Positions 51,875-59,579 are shown, counted from the stretch's first letter. The stretch is DNA of 64,000 nucleotides from Acidobacteria bacterium Ga0077551 (GCA_001464545.1 LNFC01000009.1:51826-115825), one strand, 5' to 3'. A program made the numbers and translations. The notes: a model not told the origin generated them from the letters alone.

Positions 51875-53029
51875 ATGAACCGGACCGCTATCTCAGCCAG
51901 CCTTCTCGCAATTGCCTGCTATACGGCGCCGGCCTCCGCCCACGAGCGTGCGGTCGAATTCCCGAACACGGCTGATGGCAGCATCGTGCTGGCTGCAGAC
52001 CTGCACACGCACTCGGTTTTCTCGGATGGTCAGGTCTGGCCCTCGATCCGGGTCGAGGAGGCACACCGCGACGGCCTGGAAGTTCTCGCGATCACGGAAC
52101 ACCTTGAGCATCAGCCCAAGAAGGCCGATATTCCGCACCCGGATCGTAACCGGTCGTACGAAGTTGCGGTGGAATCGCTTGTCGCTCAGGGTTATGAAGG
52201 CCTGTTGGTGATCAACGGCGCCGAGATCACCCGCAGCCAGCCTCATGGGCATATCAATGCTATCTTCCTCGAAGATGCGAACGCGCTTCTCGTGGAGGAT
52301 CCGCGCGCCGCAGTGGATGCGGCCAATGCCCAGGGCGGATTTGTCTTCCTCAATCACCCCAACTGGCTGCCGCAGGCTCCGGATGGCATTGCCCGCTTGA
52401 GCGAGTTTCATGAAGCACTCATTCGCGACGGTCGCCTGCACGGGATCGAAGTTGCGAATGGCACAATGGACGGGCATTCAGAGCATGCGCTTCAGATCGC
52501 GCTTGACAAGAACCTGACCGTGCTCGGCACCTCCGACATACACGGCCTCGTCGACTGGACGCACAATGCCGGGCATGGCGGGCATCGCCCGATGACACTC
52601 GTGCTGGCGCGGGACAAATCGGAAGCCTCGATGAAAGCCGCCCTGTTTGAAGGCAGGACTGTCGCCTGGCACAATGATGATCTCATGGGCAAAGCCGAAA
52701 ATGTCGAGGCAGTTGTCAAAGCCTGCCTGAAGATCGAAGCCGGACATTACCCGGGCAAGGCAAGTGTCCTGCCTGTCAAGATCCGCAATACCTGCCCTGT
52801 CAATTTCACGCTGCGCAACACGAGCGAAGAAACCTTCCAGAATGTCGGTGACGTCTTTCGAGTGGAACGCGGCGGGGAAACAGAGCTTTCTGTAAGGACC
52901 GGCGAGGTCTTAAAGACCGTCGATCTCACCTTCGAGGTTCTCAATACCCAGGTCGGCTTCCGAAAGTCACTTGACCTCGAACTCTCTGCGCCGGTCCCGG
53001 CGCCGCCGCTCGAAGCATTCGTTCGCTGA
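51875..53029 (+). CDS. Secreted PHP-domain phosphoesterase
   Basis: This 384-residue exported PHP (polymerase and histidinol phosphatase) protein has a signal peptide ending near TAPASA. PHP metal motifs are DLHTHSVFSDG (residues 42-52), AITEHLEHQ, NGAEIT, FLNHPNW and GTSDIHGLVDW. About 110 further residues form a C-terminal beta domain (VLPVKIRNTCPVNFTLRNTS) that resembles the tail of exported PHP phosphodiesterases such as the one described from Sphingobium. It follows phoD by 41 bases with AAAGG before the ATG, probably in the same transcript. A di- then monoesterase sequence with PhoD is plausible. Confidence 0.88.
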   Translation: MNRTAISASLLAIACYTAPASAHERAVEFPNTADGSIVLAADLHTHSVFSDGQVWPSIRVEEAHRDGLEVLAITEHLEHQPKKADIPHPDRNRSYEVAVESLVAQGYEGLLVINGAEITRSQPHGHINAIFLEDANALLVEDPRAAVDAANAQGGFVFLNHPNWLPQAPDGIARLSEFHEALIRDGRLHGIEVANGTMDGHSEHALQIALDKNLTVLGTSDIHGLVDWTHNAGHGGHRPMTLVLARDKSEASMKAALFEGRTVAWHNDDLMGKAENVEAVVKACLKIEAGHYPGKASVLPVKIRNTCPVNFTLRNTSEETFQNVGDVFRVERGGETELSVRTGEVLKTVDLTFEVLNTQVGFRKSLDLELSAPVPAPPLEAFVR

Positions 53030-53131
53030 AGTTTTTTGCTGCCGTTACCTGTATCTGGACAACCTGAGCCGGCACACAAACGGCATGAGTAGCGCTCAGT
53101 CGCTCAGGGCGAGCCTCATCCTGGATCGAAG

Positions 53132-53542
53132 CTATCGCAGCCGCCTTTGCAAGCTCGGCCTGATCTTGAGAAAGCCGAGATAGGCCTGCTCAAACGCCCA
53201 GAGCAGAAGAGGCAGGCGGGCCAGTTCGCCAAGCGGTCGCAACAAGGGTATGGCGCGCCACATTGCGGCAAAAGCGGCCGCGCCCGAGACGATCGGCTGC
53301 CCGCGTTCCTGCGCATGAAAGCGGGCCAGCAGCTGGGCCCGGTCAATCGGACAATCGGCCGTTTGCGTGCTGATGTCCTCAAAGCGAATGGCGCCGCGCC
53401 GGTCGAGACGGCGAAAGAGGGCAATCTCACGCCGGCACAACGGACATGCGCCATCAAACCAGACCGTGAGAACGGCCGGCGCGGCAGGCACTGCCCCCTC
53501 GCCATCAGGCTGGTCCCTTGTCTTTGGTTCATTCAGGGACAT
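53132..53542 (-). CDS. DCC-family thiol-disulfide oxidoreductase-like protein (DUF393)
   Basis: This 136-residue DUF393 protein has the DCC motif VWFDGACPLCRREI (CPLC) near residues 28-41, then FRRLDRRGAIRFEDIS and MWRAIPLLRPLGELARLPLLLWAFEQAY. The family has a thioredoxin-like fold with a predicted redox role that is not proven. GAGG lies 8 bases before ATG 53542. It is convergent with the PHP gene and divergent from folE; the 278-base gap to folE shows no gene. Confidence 0.9.
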   Translation of the reverse strand: MSLNEPKTRDQPDGEGAVPAAPAVLTVWFDGACPLCRREIALFRRLDRRGAIRFEDISTQTADCPIDRAQLLARFHAQERGQPIVSGAAAFAAMWRAIPLLRPLGELARLPLLLWAFEQAYLGFLKIRPSLQRRLR

Positions 53543-53820
53543 CAAGACAGCCTCTCGTTGCCTCGCAGCGTCCCGCTGAAGGTGCACACCGGTTTATACG
53601 CAGTCTCGATAGGGCCGGATCCCGCCTGATAGGCTGCGGCGTTCCAGCGCGGTCCTATGGTGCGACAGCGGTCTCGTCATCCGACAGGCCAGCGAGCACG
53701 TATGATGCGTATTGACGGGCAGCCTTTTGTGTTGCTCGTCCACGCAGCCGTGCAGGATGAGGCGGCGCGCGAGTATTCAGTCAAGGCGCCTTCCATCCGG
53801 GCCCGCGAGCCACAACCGAC

Positions 53821-54534
53821 ATGGACGATAAACCGAAGACGCCGAAAGCTGTGCAAAAGGAGCCTGCCTCCTCGAGAATACGGGCGCGTATCCAGAGCGC
53901 CCGGAAGCGGTTTCATGCCAATGACAACATATCGGCCTTCCTGCAGCCGGGCGAACTCGACGAGTTGCTGGCAGAGGTCGAGGCGAAGTTCAAAGGCGTG
54001 CTCGAAAGCCTCGTGATCGACACCGAAAGCGATCACAACACGCAGGACACCGCGCGCCGCGTGGCCAAGATGTACCTGACTGAGGTGTTCAGCGGCAGGT
54101 ATGTCGAGGCGCCGCCTGTTACGGAGTTTCCGAACGCATCCTCCCTCAACGAACTGATGATCGTTGGCCCGATCAAGGTGCGCAGCGCCTGCAGCCACCA
54201 CTTCTGCCCGATCATGGGCCGGCTGTGGATCGGGATCATGCCCAACGAACATTCCAACCTGATCGGCTTGTCGAAATATTCGCGCCTTGCGGAATGGGTG
54301 ATGTCGCGCCCGCAGATCCAGGAAGAGGCCATCACGCAGATGGCCGAAGTCCTGATGAACAAGGTCCGCCCGGACGGTCTTGCTGTCGTCATGGAAGCCG
54401 ATCACTTCTGCATGCACTGGCGCGGCGTGAAAGACGACGAGACCAAGATGATCAACAGCGTCATGCGCGGTTCCTTCCTCAAGGATCACATCCTGCGCAG
54501 CGAATTCCTCGCCCTCCTGAACAACAAGAAGTAA
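53821..54534 (+). CDS. folE: GTP cyclohydrolase I
   Basis: This 237-residue GTP cyclohydrolase I makes 7,8-dihydroneopterin triphosphate from GTP, the first step to folate or tetrahydrobiopterin. Zinc ligands and catalytic residues lie in SACSHHFCPIMG and MEADHFCMHWRG. Other family segments are TESDHNTQDTARRVAKMY, LIGLSKYSRLAEW and RSEFLALL. The N-terminal ~35 residues are charged and probably disordered. Eight bases separate its stop from the BLUF photoreceptor start, so the two are co-transcribed. phhA, which needs a pterin cofactor, lies 2.4 kb away. Confidence 0.96.
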   Translation: MDDKPKTPKAVQKEPASSRIRARIQSARKRFHANDNISAFLQPGELDELLAEVEAKFKGVLESLVIDTESDHNTQDTARRVAKMYLTEVFSGRYVEAPPVTEFPNASSLNELMIVGPIKVRSACSHHFCPIMGRLWIGIMPNEHSNLIGLSKYSRLAEWVMSRPQIQEEAITQMAEVLMNKVRPDGLAVVMEADHFCMHWRGVKDDETKMINSVMRGSFLKDHILRSEFLALLNNKK

Positions 54535-54542
54535 GGCCTCCC

Positions 54543-54971
54543 ATGCTCGTTCGCTGCCTCTATGCAAGCCGCCCCCTCGAGCCGCTCAGCGGCGCGTTCG
54601 TGAACAGCATCCTTGAACAGTCGCGCAAGAACAATCCGGCGCTCGGTATCACGGGCCTCCTGTGCGTCTCCGAGGATCTCTTCATCCAGGTCATCGAGGG
54701 GGGCCGCGACGAAGTCTGCGACCTCTTCAACGCGATCGTGCGCGATCAGCGCCACCAGCAGGTGAGGCTGCTGATCTACGAAGAGATCGAGGTGCGCCAG
54801 TTCGGCAACTGGACCATGGCGCAGGTCAACATCACCAAGCTCAATCCGGCGATGCTGCTGAAATACTTCAAGCGCGCGGAGCTTGATCCCTTTGCCTCTT
54901 CCGGCAAGGCGACGCTGGCCCTTCTGTCCGATCTGATCGCGACCGGCGCCATCATCGGCCACCGGGACTGA
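54543..54971 (+). CDS. BLUF blue-light photoreceptor
   Basis: This 142-residue stand-alone BLUF (FAD-binding blue-light) protein has all key residues at the AppA spacing: Tyr7, Asn31, Gln49, Trp90 and Met92 match AppA Tyr21, Asn45, Gln63, Trp104 and Met106 with a constant offset of 14. Segments are LVRCLYASR, NNPALGITGLL, LFIQVIEGG and FGNWTMAQV. The C-terminal ~45 residues form helices that probably make a dimer or partner surface. There is no effector domain, so it should act on a partner protein. The start overlaps the ribosome site inside the folE end, tying the two together. Confidence 0.94.
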   Translation: MLVRCLYASRPLEPLSGAFVNSILEQSRKNNPALGITGLLCVSEDLFIQVIEGGRDEVCDLFNAIVRDQRHQQVRLLIYEEIEVRQFGNWTMAQVNITKLNPAMLLKYFKRAELDPFASSGKATLALLSDLIATGAIIGHRD

Positions 54972-55010
54972 CCGGGCGGCGCGAGGCCAGCATCGCGCGT
55001 TCTGTGACGG

Positions 55011-55985
55011 CTACCTGACTTCGATCGCCTGCCGGTCAAGAATGATGCGGCCTCCGGGCGCTTCCATCACATAGCGGATTTCATACGCGCCAGGCTCTGC
55101 CGGCATCTCCAGTTCGTTGGCGGATTTTCCATCGGCGTAGAAATAGGACAGCTCGCCCGAGGTCGCGACATAGCCTTTCTTCACAAGGTCGATGTAGTCG
55201 CCGGAGCGCATCGGCCCCTCATACTCCACGATCAACTTTGCGTCCTTGCGAGCTGTCTCCGGCGCCGTCAGGTTGGCAACCGGCAGTGCAACGGCCAGCG
55301 GAGACGACGCCAGGACCTTCCGCCCGCCCGGCCCCTCGATCACGTAGCGAATCTCGTAGGCGCCAGCAGCGCCGGGAGCACTGAACTTCACCGGATTGCC
55401 ACTTGCGGTATAGGCATAGGCAATCTCGCCGCTGGTCGTCGCATAGCCCGCCGGGACAACATCGATGTAGTCGCCCGGATTGCCCGGACCGGTCCATTCG
55501 ATGCTGAGCGGCTCTGCGCCGGAGGCGGCCGACGGCGCAGTGAGCGTGGCGAAGGCCGCTGTAATCGTGAGCGGCTGGACCGCCTTGATGATCCGCGAGC
55601 CCGCAAGCTCAAGGACATAGCGAACATCATAGTCGCCCGGCGCGGTCAGGGCGCGCAACTTCTCCCCTTTGGCGGCCGCCGGGATGTAGATGTAATTCAG
55701 TTCCCCTGAAGTCTGCGTGTAACCCCGCGGCACGATGTCGATATAGTCGCCCCGATTGGCGGGGCCGGTGAACGACAGACCTATCTCCGCGCCTGCCATG
55801 ACGGTCGCTGGCACCGTGAGCGTCACATCTGCGTCGATGGGCTCACCCTCATTGACCTCGATGGCTGGCGCCTCTGCAACAGCTTCGCCGTCCTGGGCCG
55901 CGCCGGGGGTCTCGGCCTTCTTCGCGCAGGCAGCCAATGCCAGCACGGCGACGGACACCAGCAGCCCTATGGTTTTTGCGGACAT
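55011..55985 (-). CDS. Lipoprotein with three tandem Ig-like repeats
   Basis: This 324-residue protein has a lipoprotein signal (VAVLALAACAKKAE, lipobox LAAC, Cys20). Three repeats of about 85-90 residues follow, each with a GDYID[IVL]V core, then GY-TSGE-Y-Y, a PG-YE-RYV strand and an aromatic-poor closing strand. Their cores read GDYIDIVPRGYTQTSGELNY, GDYIDVVPAGYATTSGEIAY and GDYIDLVKKGYVATSGELSY. They look like beta-sandwich domains seen in alphaproteobacterial surface or VWA proteins. Function unknown. GGGGAG precedes ATG 55985. Confidence 0.86.
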   Translation of the reverse strand: MSAKTIGLLVSVAVLALAACAKKAETPGAAQDGEAVAEAPAIEVNEGEPIDADVTLTVPATVMAGAEIGLSFTGPANRGDYIDIVPRGYTQTSGELNYIYIPAAAKGEKLRALTAPGDYDVRYVLELAGSRIIKAVQPLTITAAFATLTAPSAASGAEPLSIEWTGPGNPGDYIDVVPAGYATTSGEIAYAYTASGNPVKFSAPGAAGAYEIRYVIEGPGGRKVLASSPLAVALPVANLTAPETARKDAKLIVEYEGPMRSGDYIDLVKKGYVATSGELSYFYADGKSANELEMPAEPGAYEIRYVMEAPGGRIILDRQAIEVR

Positions 55986-56066
55986 GATCTTTCTCCCCTC
56001 AAATGCGAGCCTGAAATGAAGCACAAATCCGCGCGGATTGCAGCGGCGAAGGTGCACATCGCTTGT

Positions 56067-56945
56067 TCAGAGCTTCCGGGATCGCCCGCCCGCGTCAAAA
56101 TACGCATGGCTCCCGCGCGTCACCACGCAGTCTCCCGCGACCACCTCGCCCGCCTCGACATCCGGCAGGCCTTTCACTTCGGCGTACACGTTTCCGAAGT
56201 CCTGGTAGCAAGCCTCCAGCAGCGCCTCGAAACTGTCGATGACGAAATAGGTCTGCTGGAAATCGTCGATGATGTATTTCGTTCGCATCAGGCGCTTGAG
56301 ATCAAAGCCGATGCGGTTCGGGCTCGCATCTTCCAGCGCGAACACCGTCTCCTGCGGGCTGGACAGGATACCCGCGCCATAGATGCGCAGACCGTCCGTC
56401 TCCTGAATAAGTCCGAACTCCACCGTATACCAATAAAGCCGCGCCAGGTTGTGCAGTTGGCCCAGCTTCATCGCCCGCTGGCCACCCTTGCCATAGGCCT
56501 GCATGAAGTCCGCAAATACCGGATTGGCCAGCAGCGGCACATGCCCGAAGATGTCGTGGAAAATGTCCGGTTCCTGCAGGTAGTCGAACTCCGCTTCCGG
56601 CCGGATGAACGCGCCCGCAGGGAAGCGCCGGTTGGCGAGATGCTCGAAGAAAATCTCGTCCGGCACGAGCTCCGCTACCGGCACGATCCGCCAGCTGGTC
56701 AGCTTTTCCAGGCGGTCCGATAGTCGCCCCATGTGCGGAATGCCGGAGGGCGAAAGTTCCAGCGCCGCCATCGCCTCGAGCGCCGCCGCGCAGGCCCGCC
56801 CCTTCGTCACTTCGCGCTGGCGTCTGAACAACCGGTCCCACCGGTCATGCTCGGCGGCGCTATAGGTGTCCCACGCCTGATCGATGGTGAAATCAGCCGC
56901 GCGCGGCGCGCCGGAAAAGCGATTCTTTGCAAAGGCGGTGTCCAT
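56067..56945 (-). CDS. phhA: Phenylalanine 4-monooxygenase
   Basis: This 292-residue pterin-dependent aromatic amino-acid hydroxylase converts phenylalanine to tyrosine using tetrahydropterin and O2. The iron facial triad is His130, His135 (FHDIFGHVPLL) and Glu176 (YWYTVEFGLI). RPEAEFDYLQEPD is also typical. The length equals the short bacterial form without a regulatory domain. The pterin cofactor depends on folE activity, encoded nearby. Confidence 0.96.
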   Translation of the reverse strand: MDTAFAKNRFSGAPRAADFTIDQAWDTYSAAEHDRWDRLFRRQREVTKGRACAAALEAMAALELSPSGIPHMGRLSDRLEKLTSWRIVPVAELVPDEIFFEHLANRRFPAGAFIRPEAEFDYLQEPDIFHDIFGHVPLLANPVFADFMQAYGKGGQRAMKLGQLHNLARLYWYTVEFGLIQETDGLRIYGAGILSSPQETVFALEDASPNRIGFDLKRLMRTKYIIDDFQQTYFVIDSFEALLEACYQDFGNVYAEVKGLPDVEAGEVVAGDCVVTRGSHAYFDAGGRSRKL

Positions 56946-56993
56946 GCGCGCCAGTATAGGCCGGATGGCAAATTAGTTCCAGATGTAACTAAT

Positions 56994-57260
56994 TCACGCG
57001 ACCGCGCGGCTGTCGACAATCTCTGTCAGCGTGACGCCCAGTTCGCCGTCCGCAACGACCAGCTTGCCGCGCGCAATCAGGCGTCCGGAGACGTAGATGT
57101 CCACCGGCTCGCCGGTCTGCTTTTCCATGGTCAACACTTCGCCGGGCGACAGGGCCATCAACTCTTCCATCGTCAGGCGCACTTCGCCGAGCACGACTTC
57201 AACGCGCACGGGCACGTCCATCAGCATCTTGTGGAAGGCAGGGTTTGTCGGTTCGGTCAT
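56994..57260 (-). CDS. fliN: Flagellar motor switch protein FliN
   Basis: This 88-residue FliN/SpoA-domain protein shows LMDVPVRVEVVLGEVRLTMEELMALSPGEVLTMEKQTGEPVDIYVSGRLIARGKLVV and then a typical TLTEIV end. It forms the lower C-ring of the flagellar switch. It overlaps the FlbE-like gene by 4 bases and is the last gene of the operon. Confidence 0.95.
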   Translation of the reverse strand: MTEPTNPAFHKMLMDVPVRVEVVLGEVRLTMEELMALSPGEVLTMEKQTGEPVDIYVSGRLIARGKLVVADGELGVTLTEIVDSRAVA

Positions 57261-57640
57261 TCCGGGCCTCGTCCAATCTCGGCAAACAGGTCGCCCTGCC
57301 CGCCGGCTATGCGCGCGGCGGCGCCGTCGATGAGGCTGCGCAGGCGCGCCTCGGTTGTCGCATGATACTGGGTGGAGGCAATGAGGCGCATTACCTCGGC
57401 TATCTCGTCCAGCGCCTGGGTCAGTTCGGCGGTCACGGCAGCCAGCCGTTCGCTTTCGCTCTCGGTTCTGACTTTTGCCACTTCCGCCAGTGTCTCGGCC
57501 CGCACCTGCGCGATCAGCCCGGCAATCTCATCGCCGGTGAAACTCACCCGCGCCGGATCAGCAGCAACCTCTTCCGGCTGCGGGCCGAAGTCGGCACGGA
57601 AATCGAAGGCGGAGACGGATTTCACGGCGCGCGCGGTCAT
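57257..57640 (-). CDS. FlbE/FliH-like flagellar protein
   Basis: This 127-residue protein lies between fliG and fliN, where Caulobacter has flbE (a fliH homologue). The N-terminus is FDFRADFGPQPEEV; a long acidic coiled-coil follows (EIAGLIAQVRAETLAEVAKVRTESESERLAAV). This fits the FliH regulator of the flagellar export ATPase, although it is shorter than FliH and sequence similarity is weak. Both ends overlap neighbours by 4 bases. Confidence 0.72.
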   Translation of the reverse strand: MTARAVKSVSAFDFRADFGPQPEEVAADPARVSFTGDEIAGLIAQVRAETLAEVAKVRTESESERLAAVTAELTQALDEIAEVMRLIASTQYHATTEARLRSLIDGAAARIAGGQGDLFAEIGRGPE

Positions 57641-58551
57641 TCGATGAGCTCGTCATCGCGGGACGCCTTGCCGGCATGGATCTCGCCCCGGCTGATCAGC
57701 TGGCGGGCAAGCTCCACGAGTTCGGCGCGGGCCGCTTCCACATCGCTGCGGCGGACGGGGCCAAGCGCGGTGATCTCTTCGCGCAGCAGGTCTCCGGCGC
57801 GGGATGTGACATTCGCGAAGAAGGCCGCAGCCGTAGTGTCCTTGGCGCCTTTGAGGGCGGTCACCAGAGCGGCGCGGTCGGCCGCGGCGAGCAGGGTCTG
57901 CATACCGCCGGCATCCAGCGTGGCGAGATCGTCAAACGTGAACATCAGCGAACGGACTTTTTCGCCCGAACCGGGCTCGGCCTTTTCAAGTGCGGCGAGG
58001 AACAGCGTTCCCGCGCGCGGATCAAGCCGGTCAAAGATGCGGGCGATGCGTTCGATGCCGGCCGTTGCCCCGTCCCGCGACAGCGCCGCGACGCGTCCCT
58101 TGAGGTGTTGTTCGAGGCCCGCCATCGCCGCCGGGTGCACTTCGCCGAGGTGCAGCAGGCGCTGCATCGCCTCGATCGAGAGCGACGGCGGCAGCACGCG
58201 CAGCAGCTTCGCGGCCGCGTCGCCGTTCAGCCGCGAAAGGATCAGCGCCACGACCTGCGCGCGCTCGTGGCGCAGCAGCGAGGCGAGCACCAGCGTGTCC
58301 AGCGCCGAAAGCTCCGCCCAGACACCGGCGCCGCTGGTCGCCTTCTGGGCCTGCGTGAAGCGGCGCAGCGCGTCACCGTCCGCGGACGGATCATCGGCCA
58401 GCCGGTCCATCGCCGCGCTCAGCGCTTCGGCTTCTTCCGGCCCCAGCTGCGCCCAGATCGGCGCAGCCTCGGGCCCGAGCGCGCGCATCAGGCGCGCCGA
58501 GCGGGCAAGGCCGGGCGCCAGCACATGGGAGGGTTTCGCCAGCGCGCTCAT
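57637..58551 (-). CDS. fliG: Flagellar motor switch protein FliG
   Basis: This 304-residue FliG has the N-terminal domain (LARSARLMRALGPEAAPIWAQLGPEEAEAL), the middle domain with its ERAQVVALILSRLNGDAAAKLLRVLP repeat, and a C-terminal torque domain (FTFDDLATLDAGGMQTLLAA). Two charged residues of the torque helix are visible there. It links FliF to the C-ring. It is somewhat shorter than the usual ~335 residues. It overlaps fliF-like and flbE-like by 4 bases each. Confidence 0.92.
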   Translation of the reverse strand: MSALAKPSHVLAPGLARSARLMRALGPEAAPIWAQLGPEEAEALSAAMDRLADDPSADGDALRRFTQAQKATSGAGVWAELSALDTLVLASLLRHERAQVVALILSRLNGDAAAKLLRVLPPSLSIEAMQRLLHLGEVHPAAMAGLEQHLKGRVAALSRDGATAGIERIARIFDRLDPRAGTLFLAALEKAEPGSGEKVRSLMFTFDDLATLDAGGMQTLLAAADRAALVTALKGAKDTTAAAFFANVTSRAGDLLREEITALGPVRRSDVEAARAELVELARQLISRGEIHAGKASRDDELIE

Positions 58552-59219
58552 GCCGGATCATCCTTGGCATTCATCCAGCCGCGCACGACCGCCGCCGCGC
58601 GCGCCGGATCACGCCGGGCAATCTCGACAGCGGCATCAGGCGACGGCGCAGCCGCCACTGGCCGCACCGGGCGCGGCGCCTCACGCGGGCGCTCGGCAGG
58701 CAGGGGGGCAGGAAGGATCTGCGCGGCCGGCACCGGGATGGGCGCGGACTGCCCGGCCAGCACGGCCAACACGCCGCCGATCAGCACGAGCGCTGCAAGA
58801 CCTGCCAGCTCGGCCCAGGCGGCAGCGTCCGGGCGTCCGGGAAGGCCTTCGGCGAAAGCGACGGTTTCGATGATGAGCTTGTCGCCGCGCTCGGGAATGA
58901 TCCCGGCGGCAATCGGCGCGATGCGCTGGAGTTCGGGGAGACGCTCGGAGGCGCTTGCGTCGACGAGGAGAAGGACAGTGCGTCCGCCCTCGGCATTGTA
59001 GGTGACACTGAGGCGCGACATGCCGGGACCGGCGACCGGGGAAAGCACATCCGCCAGCGCGGCTTCGGCGGGGCTGGCGGAGACCGGCGCCCCTGGCCCG
59101 GTCAGCAAGGCGGCGCCGCGCCAGCACAGGAGGCCGAGCGCCAGCGCGCAGGCGAGCATCGCCAGCGGGCGGATCAGGCCTCTGGCCTGCGTTGCCGTGC
59201 TGCCTCCAAACGCCATCAA
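58548..59219 (-). CDS. Short FliF-like MS-ring protein (C-terminal part only)
   Basis: This 223-residue protein has a membrane helix near residues 15-35 and then a segment (AEAALADVLSPVAGPGMSRLSVTYN, IAPIAAGIIPERGDKLIIETVAF) that matches the last periplasmic ring region of FliF. A second membrane helix (AELAGLAALVLIGGVLAVLA) and a cytoplasmic tail (IARRDPARAAAVVRGWMNAKDD) follow the FliF C-terminus that binds FliG. The large N-terminal ring domains of a normal FliF (about 530-560 residues) are absent, and only 88 bases separate it from sciP. It is either a reduced FliF or a remnant still retained for the FliG-binding tail. Confidence 0.75.
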   Translation of the reverse strand: MMAFGGSTATQARGLIRPLAMLACALALGLLCWRGAALLTGPGAPVSASPAEAALADVLSPVAGPGMSRLSVTYNAEGGRTVLLLVDASASERLPELQRIAPIAAGIIPERGDKLIIETVAFAEGLPGRPDAAAWAELAGLAALVLIGGVLAVLAGQSAPIPVPAAQILPAPLPAERPREAPRPVRPVAAAPSPDAAVEIARRDPARAAAVVRGWMNAKDDPA

Positions 59220-59275
59220 GCCCTCCGGGACCGGCCATAGGGCCGGCAGATTCCCGGAAGGCTAGAAGGCCCGCC

Positions 59276-59290
59276 TTAAGGCAGGTTTAA
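59276..59290. promoter_or_regulatory. CtrA box TTAA-N7-TTAA
   Basis: TTAA (59276-59279), seven bases, TTAA (59287-59290) is a perfect CtrA recognition site. It lies between the sciP stop and the fliF-like start, 57 bases upstream of the latter, as expected for a class II flagellar promoter in Caulobacter-type regulation. Confidence 0.8.
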
Positions 59291-59306
59291 CAAGGCGAAC
59301 GCCGCG

Positions 59307-59579
59307 TTAACGGCGATATTGCTGGAGACGGGTTGTCCGCAGGCCTTTCGAGCCGTGGCGGGCGTAGAGACGCTCCCAGGCGTCATATTCCTCATCGGTG
59401 AGGTTGTAGCGTTCGCAGGCGCTTTCGCGGGTCAGGAGACCGCCCTGTACGGCGGCAACCACTTCGGCCTTGCGGCGGGTGACCCAGCGGGAAATGCCGG
59501 GCGACGGCAAATCGGCGAGGGTGAGGGTCTGGCCATCCGGTCCCTTGACGCTCATCGGGCGGGCATTCTGCATGTTCAT
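59307..59579 (-). CDS. sciP: CtrA inhibitor SciP
   Basis: This 90-residue DUF1153 protein matches SciP: VKGPDGQTLTLADLP, WVTRRKAEVVAAVQGGLLTRESACERYNLTDEEYDAWERL and the terminal GLRTTRLQQYRR. SciP binds DNA and CtrA to block CtrA-activated transcription in swarmer cells. It sits directly upstream of the fliF-type operon, as in Caulobacter. Start is uncertain: ATG 59579 is used, with ATG 59573 and GTG 59591 as options. Confidence 0.94.
   Translation of the reverse strand: MNMQNARPMSVKGPDGQTLTLADLPSPGISRWVTRRKAEVVAAVQGGLLTRESACERYNLTDEEYDAWERLYARHGSKGLRTTRLQQYRR

Noticed and set aside
53543..53820. Small ORFs in the DCC-folE gap
   Set aside because: Frames such as the one at 53657-54016 run antisense or out of frame into folE and lack ribosome sites or protein-like composition.
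57245..58873. 542-codon plus-strand open frame
   Set aside because: It is antisense to fliG, flbE-like and fliF-like genes and of Ser/Arg-rich low complexity; the minus-strand frames have recognisable flagellar domains.
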